A stretch of DNA of 64,000 bases from Zeugodacus cucurbitae. Its lineage: Eukaryota; Arthropoda; Insecta; Diptera; Tephritidae. Position 1 is the stretch's first letter, and each line of letters opens with the position of its first letter. The position numbers and the translations under genes are program-made. Shown here piece by piece: positions 38,415-50,518 of this stretch. The notes below the pieces were generated by a model that saw only the letters and a list, made by a program, of their open reading frames with translations, made no database searches and was not told the origin of the DNA. The stretch lies in NCBI RefSeq assembly GCF_028554725.1, contig NC_071668.1:47969732-48033731 (forward strand), read 5' to 3'.

Positions 38415-40408
38415 TTATTGTTGAGAAATGCCCTCCATTTCTAAGGCTCGGAAAATCTTAGAAATCGAGTAAATAAAGGCAGCGGTGCGTAAATCATTGC
38501 AGAGACCGAATTCATTGGCCACAATCTTAATGCCTGCCCCCGCAGTTTCCATAACTGTTTGTAGTCCTGCGTCTACAATATCCGCCTCCTTCGTACAGTC
38601 TCTTATGAGCTTTAACTTTTTGTTTGGCTTGAACTTATCCTAAATAAATAAATTAAAAAAATTCATATTAACAAATTAACTTATTTGCACGGTGGTCAAA
38701 GTTCACTTACCTCGCACTCATTCATGGAGTTAAAGATCTCGTTGATTATGGCTTTCTCGCGTTTAACATTCATTTTGCCATAAGATACATGATTGATATT
38801 CTTTAAGTACTCAAAGTAGGATACCGTTACACCGCCAGCATTGCAAAACAAATCCGGTATAATGAGTACATTCTTTTTACGTAATATTTCATCGGCAGCT
38901 GGCGTCGAAGGACCATTAGCGCCTTCTAAAATCATCTTGGCTTGTACACTGTTAGCATTTTCGACAGTGAGAACCTTTTGCGTAGAGCAAGGCATTAGTA
39001 TATCGCATTTTTCACCCAACAAACTGCCCTCTTTTTCGGTGGCTTTGGTATAGCCCTTGATTGATTTATTATTCTTTGCATAGTACTCCATTAAGTCCTA
39101 AGTATATGAAGAAAATTAAAAAAATATTATCATGGAGATATTTATTTTCAATACGCCACATACCTTTGGATCAATGCCATTCTCATTTACTAGAGACACG
39201 TCAAATTCTTGAACACCGATCAGTTTGGCACCGGCTTCCACTACAAAAACGGATGCATGGGAACCGACATTGCCAAACCCTTGTACGATCACGGTTTTAT
39301 CTTTCCAACCAGTCTTCCAGCCTAATAAATCCATCCAATCTTTATCCATAATAAAACATTCAGCCGCCTTAAATAGACCACGTCCCGTGGCGGCGGTGCG
39401 ACCATTTATACCGCCTATTTCTACTGGCTTACCAGTCGTGATGGCCAATGCATCTACATCGTTATAGCCTAGAAGAACAATTTATTTGTCTATCAAGACG
39501 TTTTCTAATATTTCATAAAAAAAATTACCAAAAGTTTTAATATATTGATCCACCAACCAACTCATCTCGCGTTGGCTGGTATTCACATCTGGTGCCGGTA
39601 CATCTATACCCGGACCTATCATATTGCGACGTAATAGCTCCATTGTATAGCGACGCGTAATTGTTTGCAATTCTTGTGCAGTATACTTCTTCGGGTCGAT
39701 ACGTATGCCACCCTTGGAACCACCAAACGGTACATTCACGCAAGCCGTCTTAAACGCCATCAGATAAGCCAAAGTGCATATCTCATCGGCGTCGACGTCC
39801 ATGGCAAAACGTATGCCTACAAAAGAGGAACGGATATGATCAGTCAGTTATATATATCATGCTAGACATCAGCAGTTGAAGCATTGAAAAGGAAGAACAT
39901 TTTCTTGAAACACACAACTACATGCATATATTCTAGAAAATTCGTTGAGAAATTTTTTGAATATACCAGCTTTTCTAGAAAAACAATAGCCAATAATATA
40001 ATTGAACCCACCGCCTTTGAGTGGTAATCTGTGTCTAGTGTGGTGTGCGCGATAGCCGGTGATTAGCTCGTAATTGCCATCACTTCTTATTATAGGGAAG
40101 GTAACTTCCAATAGATTTGTAGTGCAGCCCATCAATTTAAGCATGGCGGAAACACGTTGTTCACGCTGTTCCTTCTTCATGTAAGGATACTTTTCCAGCT
40201 CCTTTATCATCATCGGCTCCATTAGCTGAGCGGCCGAGTGATAATAATACTCAACCATGTGTGCAAATGGTGGGTCTTTGTCTTTATTGATTTTTTCCAA
40301 ATGCTTGGGCATCACGTGCTTTTCACGCGTAGCCCCAAGTCCGGTCCAGTTTAAAACTGTCTTCGATAGTGAAGATCGTAAAAGTTTACCATTTAAAAGG
40401 AAGGACAT
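38415..40408 (-). CDS. GDH-like gene copy G14, intact frame
   Basis: Exons: 1 at 40012-40408, 2 at 39529-39816, 3 at 39164-39468, 4 at 38711-39097, 5 at 38415-38639. Variants: R146C and A147T side by side in exon 2, plus silent changes at the start of exon 4 (one shared with G15). D318 is the consensus residue here, marking the end of the G10/G12-type series. Confidence 0.9.
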
Positions 40409-41596
40409 ATTGCCTTGCGATAATGCAATCCCAGTTATGATTTTTTTTTGTGTGTTTTTGTAAGAAATTTTTTGCACTCACTTTTTCGGCAATTATTTTG
40501 GTATCCGCTGATTTTGTTGTATATTGTATATATACAATTGTATTACGAATATATAAATATTCCACAATATTCAGTAAGAAAATATTTTTTGTTTATTTAT
40601 TATTTGCGTCAGGTTTTTTTTTGTAATTATTTTCTTCGAGAACAAATTCAAATCGCTCCGTTCAACACAACTGTTCTTATGAAAATCTCAATATCAACTG
40701 AACTGAGAAAAATAAATTTGACAATATTGACTGTTTATGTTTTGAAGTTTTGATTTTTTCTGTTGAAAATATGTTAATGTTAATGTTTTTTTAATGTTAA
40801 TTATTTTATTCTGGCAAAAATTTTGGATTTTGGGGATCGTAAAAAATGCCGAATAATGCATAATAACCCCTACCCACTTACTACGCTATTTTTGGTGCAT
40901 TTGGTGGATGGATTTTTGGTACCATTCACCACTTTTTTGGTGCATTTTGGTGCATTTGATGCATTGACGCGTGGTGAAAACCCGATTTTTTCACGGCGCG
41001 CAAATGGGGTTATACAGGTCGTATGAGTACCATATTACCAAAAACAGAAAAACAGATATAAGGGTACCAAAAACAGAGGTAAGTGGGTAGGGGTTTTGTT
41101 TTTTAATTGTAAAACTGTTGCTGTCAAGAAGCCATTTTGTTTGTGTTTGTGTAAAGAAATATTTATTTAAAAATTGAAGAAAAATATACAAAAGGATATT
41201 ACACTTTGGATCTTATAAATATATAAATGTAAAATGTGTAAAAATAAACAATCGCCTAGCGACTTCAGACGCATTCTGCAATTATTGCTGAGAAATGCCC
41301 TCCAATTCTAATGCTCGGAAAATCTTCGAAATCGAGTAAATAAAGGCGGCGGTGCGTAAATCATTGCAGTGGTGAATGCCACCAAAATTGGCGTAGTAAG
41401 TGGGTAGGGGTTTTTTTTTAATTGTTAAACTGTTGCTGTCAAGAAGCCATTCTGTTTGTGTTTTTGTAAAGAAATATTTATTTAAAAATTTAAGAAAAAT
41501 ATACAAAAGGATATTACACTTTGGATCTTATAAATATATAAATGTAAAATTTGTAAAAATAAATAATCGCCAAGCGACTTCAGACGCATTCTGTAA
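40409..41596. other. Spacer 14 (G14 to G15)
   Basis: Inverted-repeat element 40865-41095; 3'-end copy 41079-41395; G15 3' UTR. Confidence 0.78.
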
Positions 41597-43561
41597 TTAT
41601 TGTTGAGAAATGCCCTCCATTTCTAAGGCTCGGAAAATCTTAGAAATCGAGTAAATAAAGGCAGCGGTGCGTAAATCATTGCAGAGACCGAATTCATTGG
41701 CCACAATCTTAATGCCTGCCCCCGCAGTTTCCATAACTGTTTGTAGTCCTGCGTCTACAATATCCGCCTCCTTCGTACAGTCTCTTATGAGCTTTAACTT
41801 TTTGTTTGGCTTGAACTTATCCTAAATAAATAAATTAAAAAAATTCATATTAACAAATTAACTTATTTGCACGGTGGTCAAAGTTCACTTACCTCGCACT
41901 CATTCATGGAGTTAAAGATCTCGTTGATTATGGCTTTCTCGCGTTTAACATTCATTTTGCCATAAGATACATGATTGATATTCTTTAAGTACTCAAAGTA
42001 GGATACCGTTACACCGCCAGCATTGCAAAACAAATCCGGTATAATGAGTACATTCTTTTTACGTAATATTTCATCGGCAGCTGGCGTCGAAGGACCATTA
42101 GCGCCTTCTAAAATCATCTTGGCTTGTACACTGTTAGCATTTTCGACAGTGAGAACCTTTTGCGTAGAGCAAGGCATTAGTATATCGCATTTTTCACCCA
42201 ACAAACTGCCCTCTTTTTCGGTGGCTTTGGTATAGCCCTTGATTGATTTATTATTCTTTGCATAATACTCCATTAAGTCCTAAGTATATGAAGAAAATTA
42301 AAAAAATATTATCATGGAGATATTTATTTTCAATACGCCACATACCTTTGGATCAATGCCATTCTCATTTACTAGAGACACGTCAAATTCTTGAACACCG
42401 ATCAGTTTGGCACCGGCTTCCACTACAAAAACGGATGCATGGGAACCGACATTGCCAAACCCTTGTACGATCACGGTTTTATCTTTCCAACCAGTCTTCC
42501 AGCCTAATAAATCCATCCAATCTTTATCCATAATAAAACATTCAGCCGCCTTAAATAGACCACGTCCCGTGGCGGCGGTGCGACCATTTATACCGCCTAT
42601 TTCTACTGGCTTACCAGTCGTGATGGCCAATGCATCTACATCGTTATAGCCTAGAAGAACAATTTATTTGTCTATCAAGACGTTTTCTAATATTTCATAA
42701 AAAAAATTACCAAAAGTTTTAATATATTGATCCACCAACCAACTCATCTCGCGTTGGCTGGTATTCACATCTGGTGCCGGTACATCTATACCCGGACCTA
42801 TCATATTGCGACGTAATAGCTGCATTGTATAGCGACGCGTAATTGTTTGCAATTCTTGTGCAGTATACTTCTTCGGGTCGATACGTATGCCACCCTTGGA
42901 ACCACCAAACGGTACATTCACGCAAGCCGTCTTAAACGCCATCAGATAAGCCAAAGCGCGTATCTCATCGGCGTCGACGTCCATGGATATGATCAGTCAG
43001 TTATATATATCATGCTAGACATCAGCAGTTGAAGCATTGAAAAGGAAGAACATTTTCTTGAAACACACAACTACATGCATATATTCTAGAAAATTCGTTG
43101 AGAAATTTTTTGAATATACCAGCTTTTCTAGAAAAATAATAGCCAATAATATAATTGAACCCACCGCCTTTGAGTGGTAATCTGTGTCTAGTGTGGTGTG
43201 CGCGATAGCCGGTGATTAGCTCGTAATTGCCATCACTTCTTATTATAGGGAAGGTAACTTCCAATAGATTTGTAGTGCAGCCCATCAATTTAAGCATGGC
43301 GGAAACACGTTGTTCACGCTGTTCCTTCTTCATGTAAGGATACTTTTCCAGCTCCTTTATCATCATCGGCTCCATTAGCTGAGCGGCCGAGTGATAATAA
43401 TACTCAACCATGTGTGCAAATGGTGGGTCTTTGTCTTTATTGATTTTTTCCAAATGCTTGGGCATCACGTGCTTTTCACGCGTAGCCCCAAGTCCGGTCC
43501 AGTTTAAAACTGTCTTCGATAGTGAAGATCGTAAAAGTTTACCATTTAAAAGGAAGGACAT
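41597..43561 (-). pseudogene. GDH-like copy G15, exon 2 splice acceptor deleted, mosaic
   Basis: Exons: 1 at 43165-43561, 2 remnant at 42711-42986, 3 at 42346-42650, 4 at 41893-42279, 5 at 41597-41821. It carries the same 29-bp deletion as G11/G13 (after 42986), but its intron 1, exon 1 and 5' flank carry G10/G12-type markers and its exon 4 start is G14-like. It also has E192Q. Best read as a recombinant or conversion product. Confidence 0.85.
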
Positions 43562-44587
43562 ATTGCCTTGCGATAATGCAATCCCAGTTATGATTTTTTT
43601 TGTGTGTTTTTGTAAGAAATTTTTTGCACTCACTTTTTCGGCAATTATTTTGGTATCCGCTGATTTTGTTGTATATTGTATATATACAATTGTATTACGA
43701 ATATATAAATATTCCACAATATTCAGTAAGAAAATATTTTTTGTTTATTTATTATTTGCGTCAGGTTTTTTTTTTGTAATTATTTTCTTCGAGAACAAAT
43801 TCAAATCGCTCCGTTCAACACAACTGTTCTTATGAAAATCTCAATATCAACTGAACTGAGAAAAATAAATTTGACAATATTGACTGTTTATGTTTTGAAG
43901 TTTTGATTTTTTCTGTTGAAAATAAGTTAATGTTAATGTTTTTTTAATGTTAATTATTTTATTCTGGCAAAAATTTTGGATTTTGGGGATCGTAAATGAC
44001 GAATAATGCATAATAACCCCTACCCACTTACTACGCTATTTTTGGTGCATTTGGTGGATGGATTTTTGGTACCATTCACCACTTTTTTGGTGCATTTTGG
44101 TGCATTTGATGCATTGGCGCGTGGTGAAAAACCGATTTTTTCACGGCGCGCAAATGGGGTTATACAGGTCGTATGAGTACCATATTACCAAAAACAGAAA
44201 AACAGATATAAGGGTACCAAAAACAGAGGTAAGTGGGTAGGGGTTTTGTTTTTTAATTGTAAAACTGTTGCTGTCAAGAAGCCATTTTGTTTGTGTTTGT
44301 GTAAAGAAATATTTATTTAAAAATTGAAGAAAAATATACAAAAGGATATTACACTTTGGATCTTATAAATATATAAATGTAAAATGTGTAAAAATAAACA
44401 ATCGCCTAGCGACTTCAGACGCATTCTGCAATTATTGCTGAGAAATGCCCTCCAATTCTAATGCTCGGAAAATCTTCGAAATCGAGTAAATAAAAGCGGC
44501 GGTGCGTAAATCATTGCAGTGGTGAATACCACCAAAATTGGCGTAGTAAGTGGGTAGGGGGTTTCTTCCCCTTGCCCACCCACCCTC

Positions 44588-44645
44588 GAACAACAGGAAC
44601 AACAGGAACAACAGCAACAGAAGCAGCAGCAGCATAACAGCATAA
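44588..44645. repeat. CAA/CAG microsatellite
   Basis: Interrupted AACAACAGG, CAACAG and GCAGCA triplet runs, followed by a purine-rich A/G tract to about 44690. Apparent Cys- or Leu-rich ORFs on the minus strand here are products of the repeat. Confidence 0.75.
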
Positions 44646-44810
44646 CCTGTAAAAAGAAAAAAGAAAGAAAAAAAATAGTATAAAAAAGGGCATAAATACA
44701 CACATGATCATGCGTAATGGTATACCAAAAGACATATGTACACATTATGCGCGTCTGTTTGTTATATATACATAGTGCATATAAACAAGTTGAGAATTCA
44801 TGAGAATTAT

Positions 44811-45160
44811 CTCAATGATCGCATCATGCATCTTAAACGCATGCCATATGCCATCTGCCACATCAGCTGTTAGCAGCACATGTGTAATAATGTACGGGTA
44901 CCTCCATCTATATGTGAAAAATCCATCCACCAATCATCTCAATGATCATGCATAAACGCATGCCATATGCCATCTGCCACATCAGCTGTTAGCAGCACAT
45001 GTGTAATAATGTACGGGTACCTCCATCTATATGTGAAAAATCCATCCACCAATCATCTCAATGATCATGCATAAACGCATGCCATATGCCATCTGCCACA
45101 TCAGCTGTTAGCAGCACATGTGTAACATTGTATGGGTATCCATCTATATGTGAAAATTCT
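44811..45160. repeat. 119-bp tandem repeat, three copies
   Basis: Units start at 44811, 44938 and 45057 with CTCAATGATC. The first has 8 extra bases; the second is 119 bp; the third diverges after CATGTGTAA. Each includes GCATGCCATATGCCATCTGC and ends in CATCCACC, a word shared with the neighbouring minisatellite. Confidence 0.8.
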
Positions 45161-45240
45161 ATCATAATCATATGTTGATAAATGTATAACAAATTCTATC
45201 ATATGTTGATAAATGTATAACAAATTCAATAATCATATGT
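45160..45240. repeat. Short tandem repeat of about 31 bp, two and a half copies
   Basis: TCATATGTTGATAAATGTA followed by TAACAAATTC is repeated in tandem, then a partial third ATCATATGTG. Confidence 0.65.
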
Positions 45241-45600
45241 GAAACAATGTGTACACTTGAACACATATATATGTATGATGGGGTACAAAAGTATGTACAC
45301 TTTAAAACGCTATGCTATTGGGTGCGTCCGGTTGGTGGCTCAAACGCTTTGGGCCACCTAGTAGGTTCCATTGGCTATCATTTGAGCCATTGGTAGCGAA
45401 CCTAGCGTCACCAGGAGCGCGACAATCGCACGTGTACTATATGTCGATGGTCACCCAATGACGCACATTTGGTGGTCACTGGCGGATGGAACGGATGCAC
45501 TAGGTGGATGGAATTCTATTTATAAATGTTGGTGCTATCGAGCACTAACTTTTTCATCCATCCACCATCACTCCAGTATAACCAGGAGCGCGACAATCAC
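45241..45600. other. Core of the long element, no gene recognised
   Basis: More GC-rich than its surroundings. ACCAGGAGCGCGACAATC occurs twice, 171 bp apart (45410-45427 and 45581-45598). A GGTGGC...GCCACC hairpin lies near 45333-45358. No coding region or RNA gene is recognised. Confidence 0.5.
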
Positions 45601-45639
45601 AAAAAATCGATTTTTTCACGACGCGCCAATGTATCAAAA

Positions 45640-46045
45640 AATACCAAAAAACACCAAAAATCGCCAAAAAAACATAAAAAAGCACCAAAAATGTGGTGAA
45701 TGGTACCAAAATCCATCCACCAAACAACACCAACAATCGCCAAAAAACATCAAAACCAAAAAAGTGGTGAATGGTATCAAAATCCATCCACCAAAAAAAA
45801 GCAAAAAAGTGGTGAATGGTACCAAAATCCATCCACCAAAATGCATCAAAAAACACCAAAAAAGTGGTGAATGGTACCAAAATCCATCCACCAAAATGCA
45901 TCAAAAAAACACCAAAAAAGTGGTGAATGGTACCAAAATCCATCCACCAAAAAAAATCAAAAAAGTGGTGAATGGTACCAAAATCCATCCACCAAAATGC
46001 ATCAAAAAACAACAAAAAAGTGGTGAATGCCACCAAAATTGGCGT
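45640..46045. repeat. Minisatellite derived from the inverted-repeat element
   Basis: GTGGTGAATGGTACCAAAAT followed by CCATCCACCAAAA recurs six times with variable A-rich linkers (ATGCATCAAAAAACACC and shorter), plus a final variant reading GTGGTGAATGCCACC. It is the reverse complement of the motif seen once in each 231-bp element. Confidence 0.85.
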
Positions 46046-46764
46046 ACTACGCTATTTTTGGTGCATTTAGTGGATGGATTTTTGGTACCATTCACCACTT
46101 TTTTGGTGCATTTTGGTGCATTTGATGCATTGACGCGTGGTGAAAACCCGATTTTTTCACGGCGCGCAAATGGGGTTATACAGGTCGTATGAGTACCATA
46201 TTACCAAAAACAGAAAAACAGATATAAGGGTACCAAAAACAGAGGTAAGTGGGTAGGGGTTTTGTTTTTTAATTGTAAAACTGTTGCTGTCAAGAAGCCA
46301 TTTTGTTTGTGTTTGTGTAAAGAAATATTTATTTAAAAATTGAAGAAAAATATACAAAAGGATATTACACTTTGGACCTTATAAATATATAAATGTAAAA
46401 TGTGTAAAAATAAACAATCGCCTAGCGACTTCAGACGCATTCTGTAATTATTGTTGAGAAATGCCCTCCATTTCTAAGGCTCGGAAAATCTTAGAAATCG
46501 AGTAAATAAAGGCAGCGGTGCGTAAATCATTGCATTGGTGAATGCCACCAAAATTGGCGTAGTAAGTGGGTAGGGGTTTTTTTTTTTAATTGTTAAACTG
46601 TTGCTGTCAAGAAGCCATTCTGTTTGTGTTTTTGTAAAGAAATATTTATTTAAAAATTTAAGAAAAATATACAAAAGGATATTACACTTTGGATCTTATA
46701 AATATATAAATGTAAAATTTGTAAAAATAAATAATCGGCAAGCGACTTCAGACGCATTCTGTAA

Positions 46765-48759
46765 TTATTGTTGAGAAATGCCCTCCATTTCTAAGGCTCG
46801 GAAAATCTTAGAAATCGAGTAAATAAAGGCAGCGGTGCGTAAATCATTGCAGAGACCGAATTCATTGGCCACAATCTTAATGCCTACCCCCGCAGTTTCC
46901 ATAACTGTTTGTAGTCCTGCGTCTACAATATCCGCCTCCTTCGTACAGTCTCTTATGAGCTTTAACTTTTTGTTTGGCTTGAACTTATCCTAAATAAATA
47001 AATTAAAAAAATTCATATTAACAAATTAACTTATTTGCACGGTGGTCAAAGTTCACTTACCTCGCACTCATTCATGGAGTTAAAGATCTCGTTGATTATG
47101 GCTTTCTCGCGTTTAACATTCATTTTGCCATAAGATACATGATTGATATTCTTTAAGTACTCAAAGTAGGATACCGTTACACCGCCAGCATTGCAAAACA
47201 AATCCGGTATAATGAGTACATTCTTTTTACGTAATATTTCATCGGCAGCTGGCGTCGAAGGACCATTAGCGCCTTCTAAAATCATCTTGGCTTGTACACT
47301 GTTAGCATTTTCGACAGTGAGAACCTTTTGCGTAGAGCAAGGCATTAGTATATCGCATTTTTCACCCAACAAACTGCCCTCTTTTTCGGTGGCTTTGGTA
47401 TAGCCCTTGATTGATTTATTATTTTTTGCATAATACTCCATTAAGTCCTAAGTGTATGAAGAAAATTAAAAAAATATTATCATGGAGATATTTATTTTCA
47501 ATACGCCACATACCTTTGGATCTATGCCATTCTCATTTACTAGAGACACGTCAAATTCTTGAACACCGATCAGTTTGGCACCGGCTTCCACTACAAAAAC
47601 GGATGCATGGGAACCGACATTGCCAAACCCTTGTACGATCACGGTTTTATCTTTCCAACCAGTCTTCCAGCCTAATAAATCCATCCAATCTTTATCCATA
47701 ATAAAACATTCAGCCGCCTTAAATAGACCACGTCCCGTGGCGGCGGTGCGACCATTTATACCGCCTATTTCTACTGGCTTACCAGTCGTGATGGCCAATG
47801 CATCTACATCGTTATAGCCTAGAAGAAAAATTTATTTGTCTATCAAGACGTTTTCTAATATTTCATAAAAAAAAATTACCAAAAGTTTTAATATATTGAT
47901 CCACCAACCAACTCATCTCGCGTTGGCTGGTATTCACATCTGGTGCCGGTACATCTATACCCGGACCTATCATATTGCGACGTAATAGCTCCATTGTATA
48001 GCGACGCGTAATTGTTTGCAATTCTTGTGCAGTATACTTCTTCGGGTCGATACGTATGCCACCCTTGGAACCACCAAACGGTACATTCACGCAAGCCGTC
48101 TTAAACGCCATCAGATAAGCTAAAGCGCGTATCTCATCGGCGTCGACGTCCATGGCAAAACGTATGCCTACAAAAGAGGAACGGATATGATCAGTCAGTT
48201 ATATATATCATGCTAGACATCAGCAGTTGAAGCATTGAAAAGGAAGAACATTTTCTTGAAACACACAACTACATGCATATATTCTAGAAAATTCGTTGAG
48301 AAATTTTTTGAATATACCAGCTTTTCTAGAAAAATAATAGCCAATAATATAATTGAACCCACCGCCTTTGAGTGGTAATCTGTGTCTAGTGTGGTGTGCG
48401 CGATAGCCGGTGATTAGCTCGTAATTGCCATCACTTCTTATTATAGGGAAGGTAACTTCCAATAGATTTGTAGTGCAGCCCATCAATTTAAGCATGGCGG
48501 AAACACGTTGTTCACGCTGTTCCTTCTTCATGTAAGGATACTTTTCCAGCTCCTTTATCATCATCGGCTCCATTAGCTGAGCGGCCGAGTGATAATAATA
48601 CTCAACCATGTGTGCAAATGGTGTGTCTTTGTCTTTATTGATTTTTTCCAAATGCTTGGGCATCACGTGCTTTTCACGCGTAGCCCCAAGTCCGGTCCAG
48701 TTTAAAACTGTCTTCGATAGTGAAGATCGTAAAAGTTTACCATTTAAAAGGAAGGACAT
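46765..48759 (-). CDS. GDH-like gene copy G16, intact
   Basis: Exons: 1 at 48363-48759, 2 at 47880-48167, 3 at 47514-47818, 4 at 47061-47447, 5 at 46765-46989. Variants: P46T and A494V. Its downstream region is unusual: two extra copies of the 3' end and the 1.7-kb repeat block lie between it and G15. Confidence 0.9.
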
Positions 48760-49572
48760 ATTGCCTTGCGATAATGCAATCCCAGTTATGATTTTTTTTT
48801 GTGTGTTTTTGTAAGAAATTTTTTGCACTCACTTTTTCGGCAATTATTTTGGTATCCGCTGATTTTGTTGTATATTGTATATATACAATTGTATTACGAA
48901 TATATAAATATTCCACAATATTCAGTAAGAAAATATTTTTTGTTTATTTATTATTTGCGTCAGGTTTTTTTTTGTAATTATTTTCTTCGAGAACAAATTC
49001 AAATCGCTCCGTTCAACACAACTGTTCTTATGAAAATCTCAATATCAACTGAACTGAGAAAAATAAATTTGACAATATTGACTGTTTATGTTTTGAAGTT
49101 TTGATTTTTTCTGTTGAAAATATGTTAATGTTAATGTTTTTTTAATGTTAATTATTTTATTCTGGCAAAAATTTTGGATTTTGGGGATCGTAAAAAATGC
49201 CGAATAATGCATAATAACCCCTACCCACTTACTACGCTATTTTTGGTGCATTTGGTGGATGGATTTTTGGTACCATTCACCACTTTTTTGGTGCATTTTG
49301 GTGCATTTGATGCATTGACGCGTGGTGAAAACCCGATTTTTTCACGGCGCGCAAAAGGGGTTATACAGGTCGTATGAGTACCATATTACCAAAAACAGAA
49401 AAACAGATATAAGGGTACCAAAAACAGAGGTAAGTGGGTAGGGGTTTTGTTTTTTAATTGTAAAACTGTTGCTGTCAAGAAGCCATTTTGTTTGTGTTTG
49501 TGTAAAGAAATATTTATTTAAAAATTGAAGAAAAATATACAAAAGGATATTACACTTTGGATCTTATAAATA

Positions 49573-50518
49573 AAGGGTGATTTTTTAAGAGCTTGATAAC
49601 TTTTTAAAAAAAAAAAAACGCATAAAATTTGCAAAATCTCATCGGTTCTTTATTTGAAACGTTAGACTGGTTCATGACATTTACTTTTTGAAGATAATTT
49701 CATTTAAATGTTGATCGCAGCTGCGTCTTAGGTGGTCCATTCGGAAAGTCCAATTTTGGGCAACTTTTTCGAGCATTTCGGCCGGAATAGCCCGAATTTC
49801 TTCGGAAATGTTGTCTTCCAAAGCTGGAATAGTTGCTGGCTTATTTCTGTAGACTTTAGACTTGACGTAGCCCCACAAAAAATAGTCTAAAGGCGTTAAA
49901 TCGCATGATCTTGGTGGCCAACTTACGGGTCCATTTCTTGAGATGAATTGTTCTCCGAAGTTTTCCCTCAAAATGGCCATAGAATCGCGAGCTGTGTGGC
50001 ATGTAGCGCCATCTTGTTGAAACCACATGTCAACCAAGTTCAGTTCTTCCATTTTTGGCAACAAAAAGTTTGTTAGCATCGAACGATAGCGATCGCCATT
50101 CACCGTAACGTTGCGTCCAACAGCATCTTTGAAAAAATACGGTCCAATGATTCCACCAGCGTACAAACCACACCAAACAGTGCATTTTTCGGGATGCATG
50201 GGCAGTTCTTGAACGGCTTCTGGTTGCTCTTCACCCCAAATGCGGCAATTTTGCTTATTTACGTAGCCATTCAACCAGAAATGAGCCTCATCGCTGAACA
50301 AAATTTGTCGATAAAAAAGCGGATTTTCACATTTCGAACCGAACACTGATTTTGGTAATAAAATTCAATGATTTGCAAGCGTTGCTCGTTAGTAAGTCTA
50401 TTCATGATGAAATGTCAAAGCATACTGAGCATCTTTCTCTTTGACACCATGTCTGAAATCCCACGTGATCTGTCAAATACTAATGCATGAAAATCCTAAC
50501 CTCAAAAAAATCACCCGT
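49573..50518 (-). mobile_element. Internally deleted mariner (DD41D, rosa-like)
   Basis: 946 bp with imperfect terminal inverted repeats (left AAGGGTGATTTTTT, right reverse-complement ACGGGTGATTTTTT), flanked by duplicated TA (49571-49572 and 50519-50520). Excising it with one TA gives the exact array sequence. Full mariners are about 1.3 kb, so several hundred bases are missing. Confidence 0.9.
49681..50405 (-). pseudogene. Mariner transposase remnant
   Basis: It begins at ATG 50405 with MNRLTNEQRLQIIEFYYQNQ, then jumps near 50340 to the catalytic domain in another frame, so the helix-turn-helix DNA-binding region is lost and the frame broken. The C-terminal 221 codons are open and carry the acidic triad: D in LFSDEAHF, D in FQQDGATCHTAR, and D in DLTPLDYFLW. 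Forty-one residues separate the last two (DD41D). Not functional by itself. Confidence 0.88.

Larger units (their letters stand above)
44546..46261. mobile_element. Long foldback-like form of the inverted-repeat element
   Basis: The left limit is an inverted-repeat end (44546) and the right limit another (46245-46261). From about 45600 to 46045 the sequence is, in reverse orientation, an expanded version of the left half of the 231-bp element: TCACGACGCGCCAATG, then a minisatellite of its GGTGGATGGATTTTGGTACC motif, ending in GGCGTA joined at 46046 to the left half of a normal element. Inverted arms built of tandem sub-repeats resemble fly Foldback/Galileo elements. No transposase is recognisable, so the class is inferred. 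Confidence 0.45.
43562..46764. other. Spacer 15 (G15 to G16), expanded
   Basis: Contains an inverted-repeat element (44015-44245), a first 3'-end copy (44229-44545), a repeat-rich block found nowhere else in the window (44546-46045), a truncated inverted-repeat element in normal orientation (46046-46261), a second 3'-end copy (46245-46561), and the G16 3' UTR. There are thus three versions of the exon 5 end in a row. Confidence 0.75.

Noticed and set aside
44432..44745. Cys-rich and Leu-rich minus-strand ORFs
   Set aside because: Translations of the CAA/CAG microsatellite and the purine tract in different frames.
45458..46192. 244-codon plus-strand ORF rich in K, H, Q and N
   Set aside because: It is a by-product of the minisatellite, with repeats whose linkers vary in length and no recognisable domain; not a gene.
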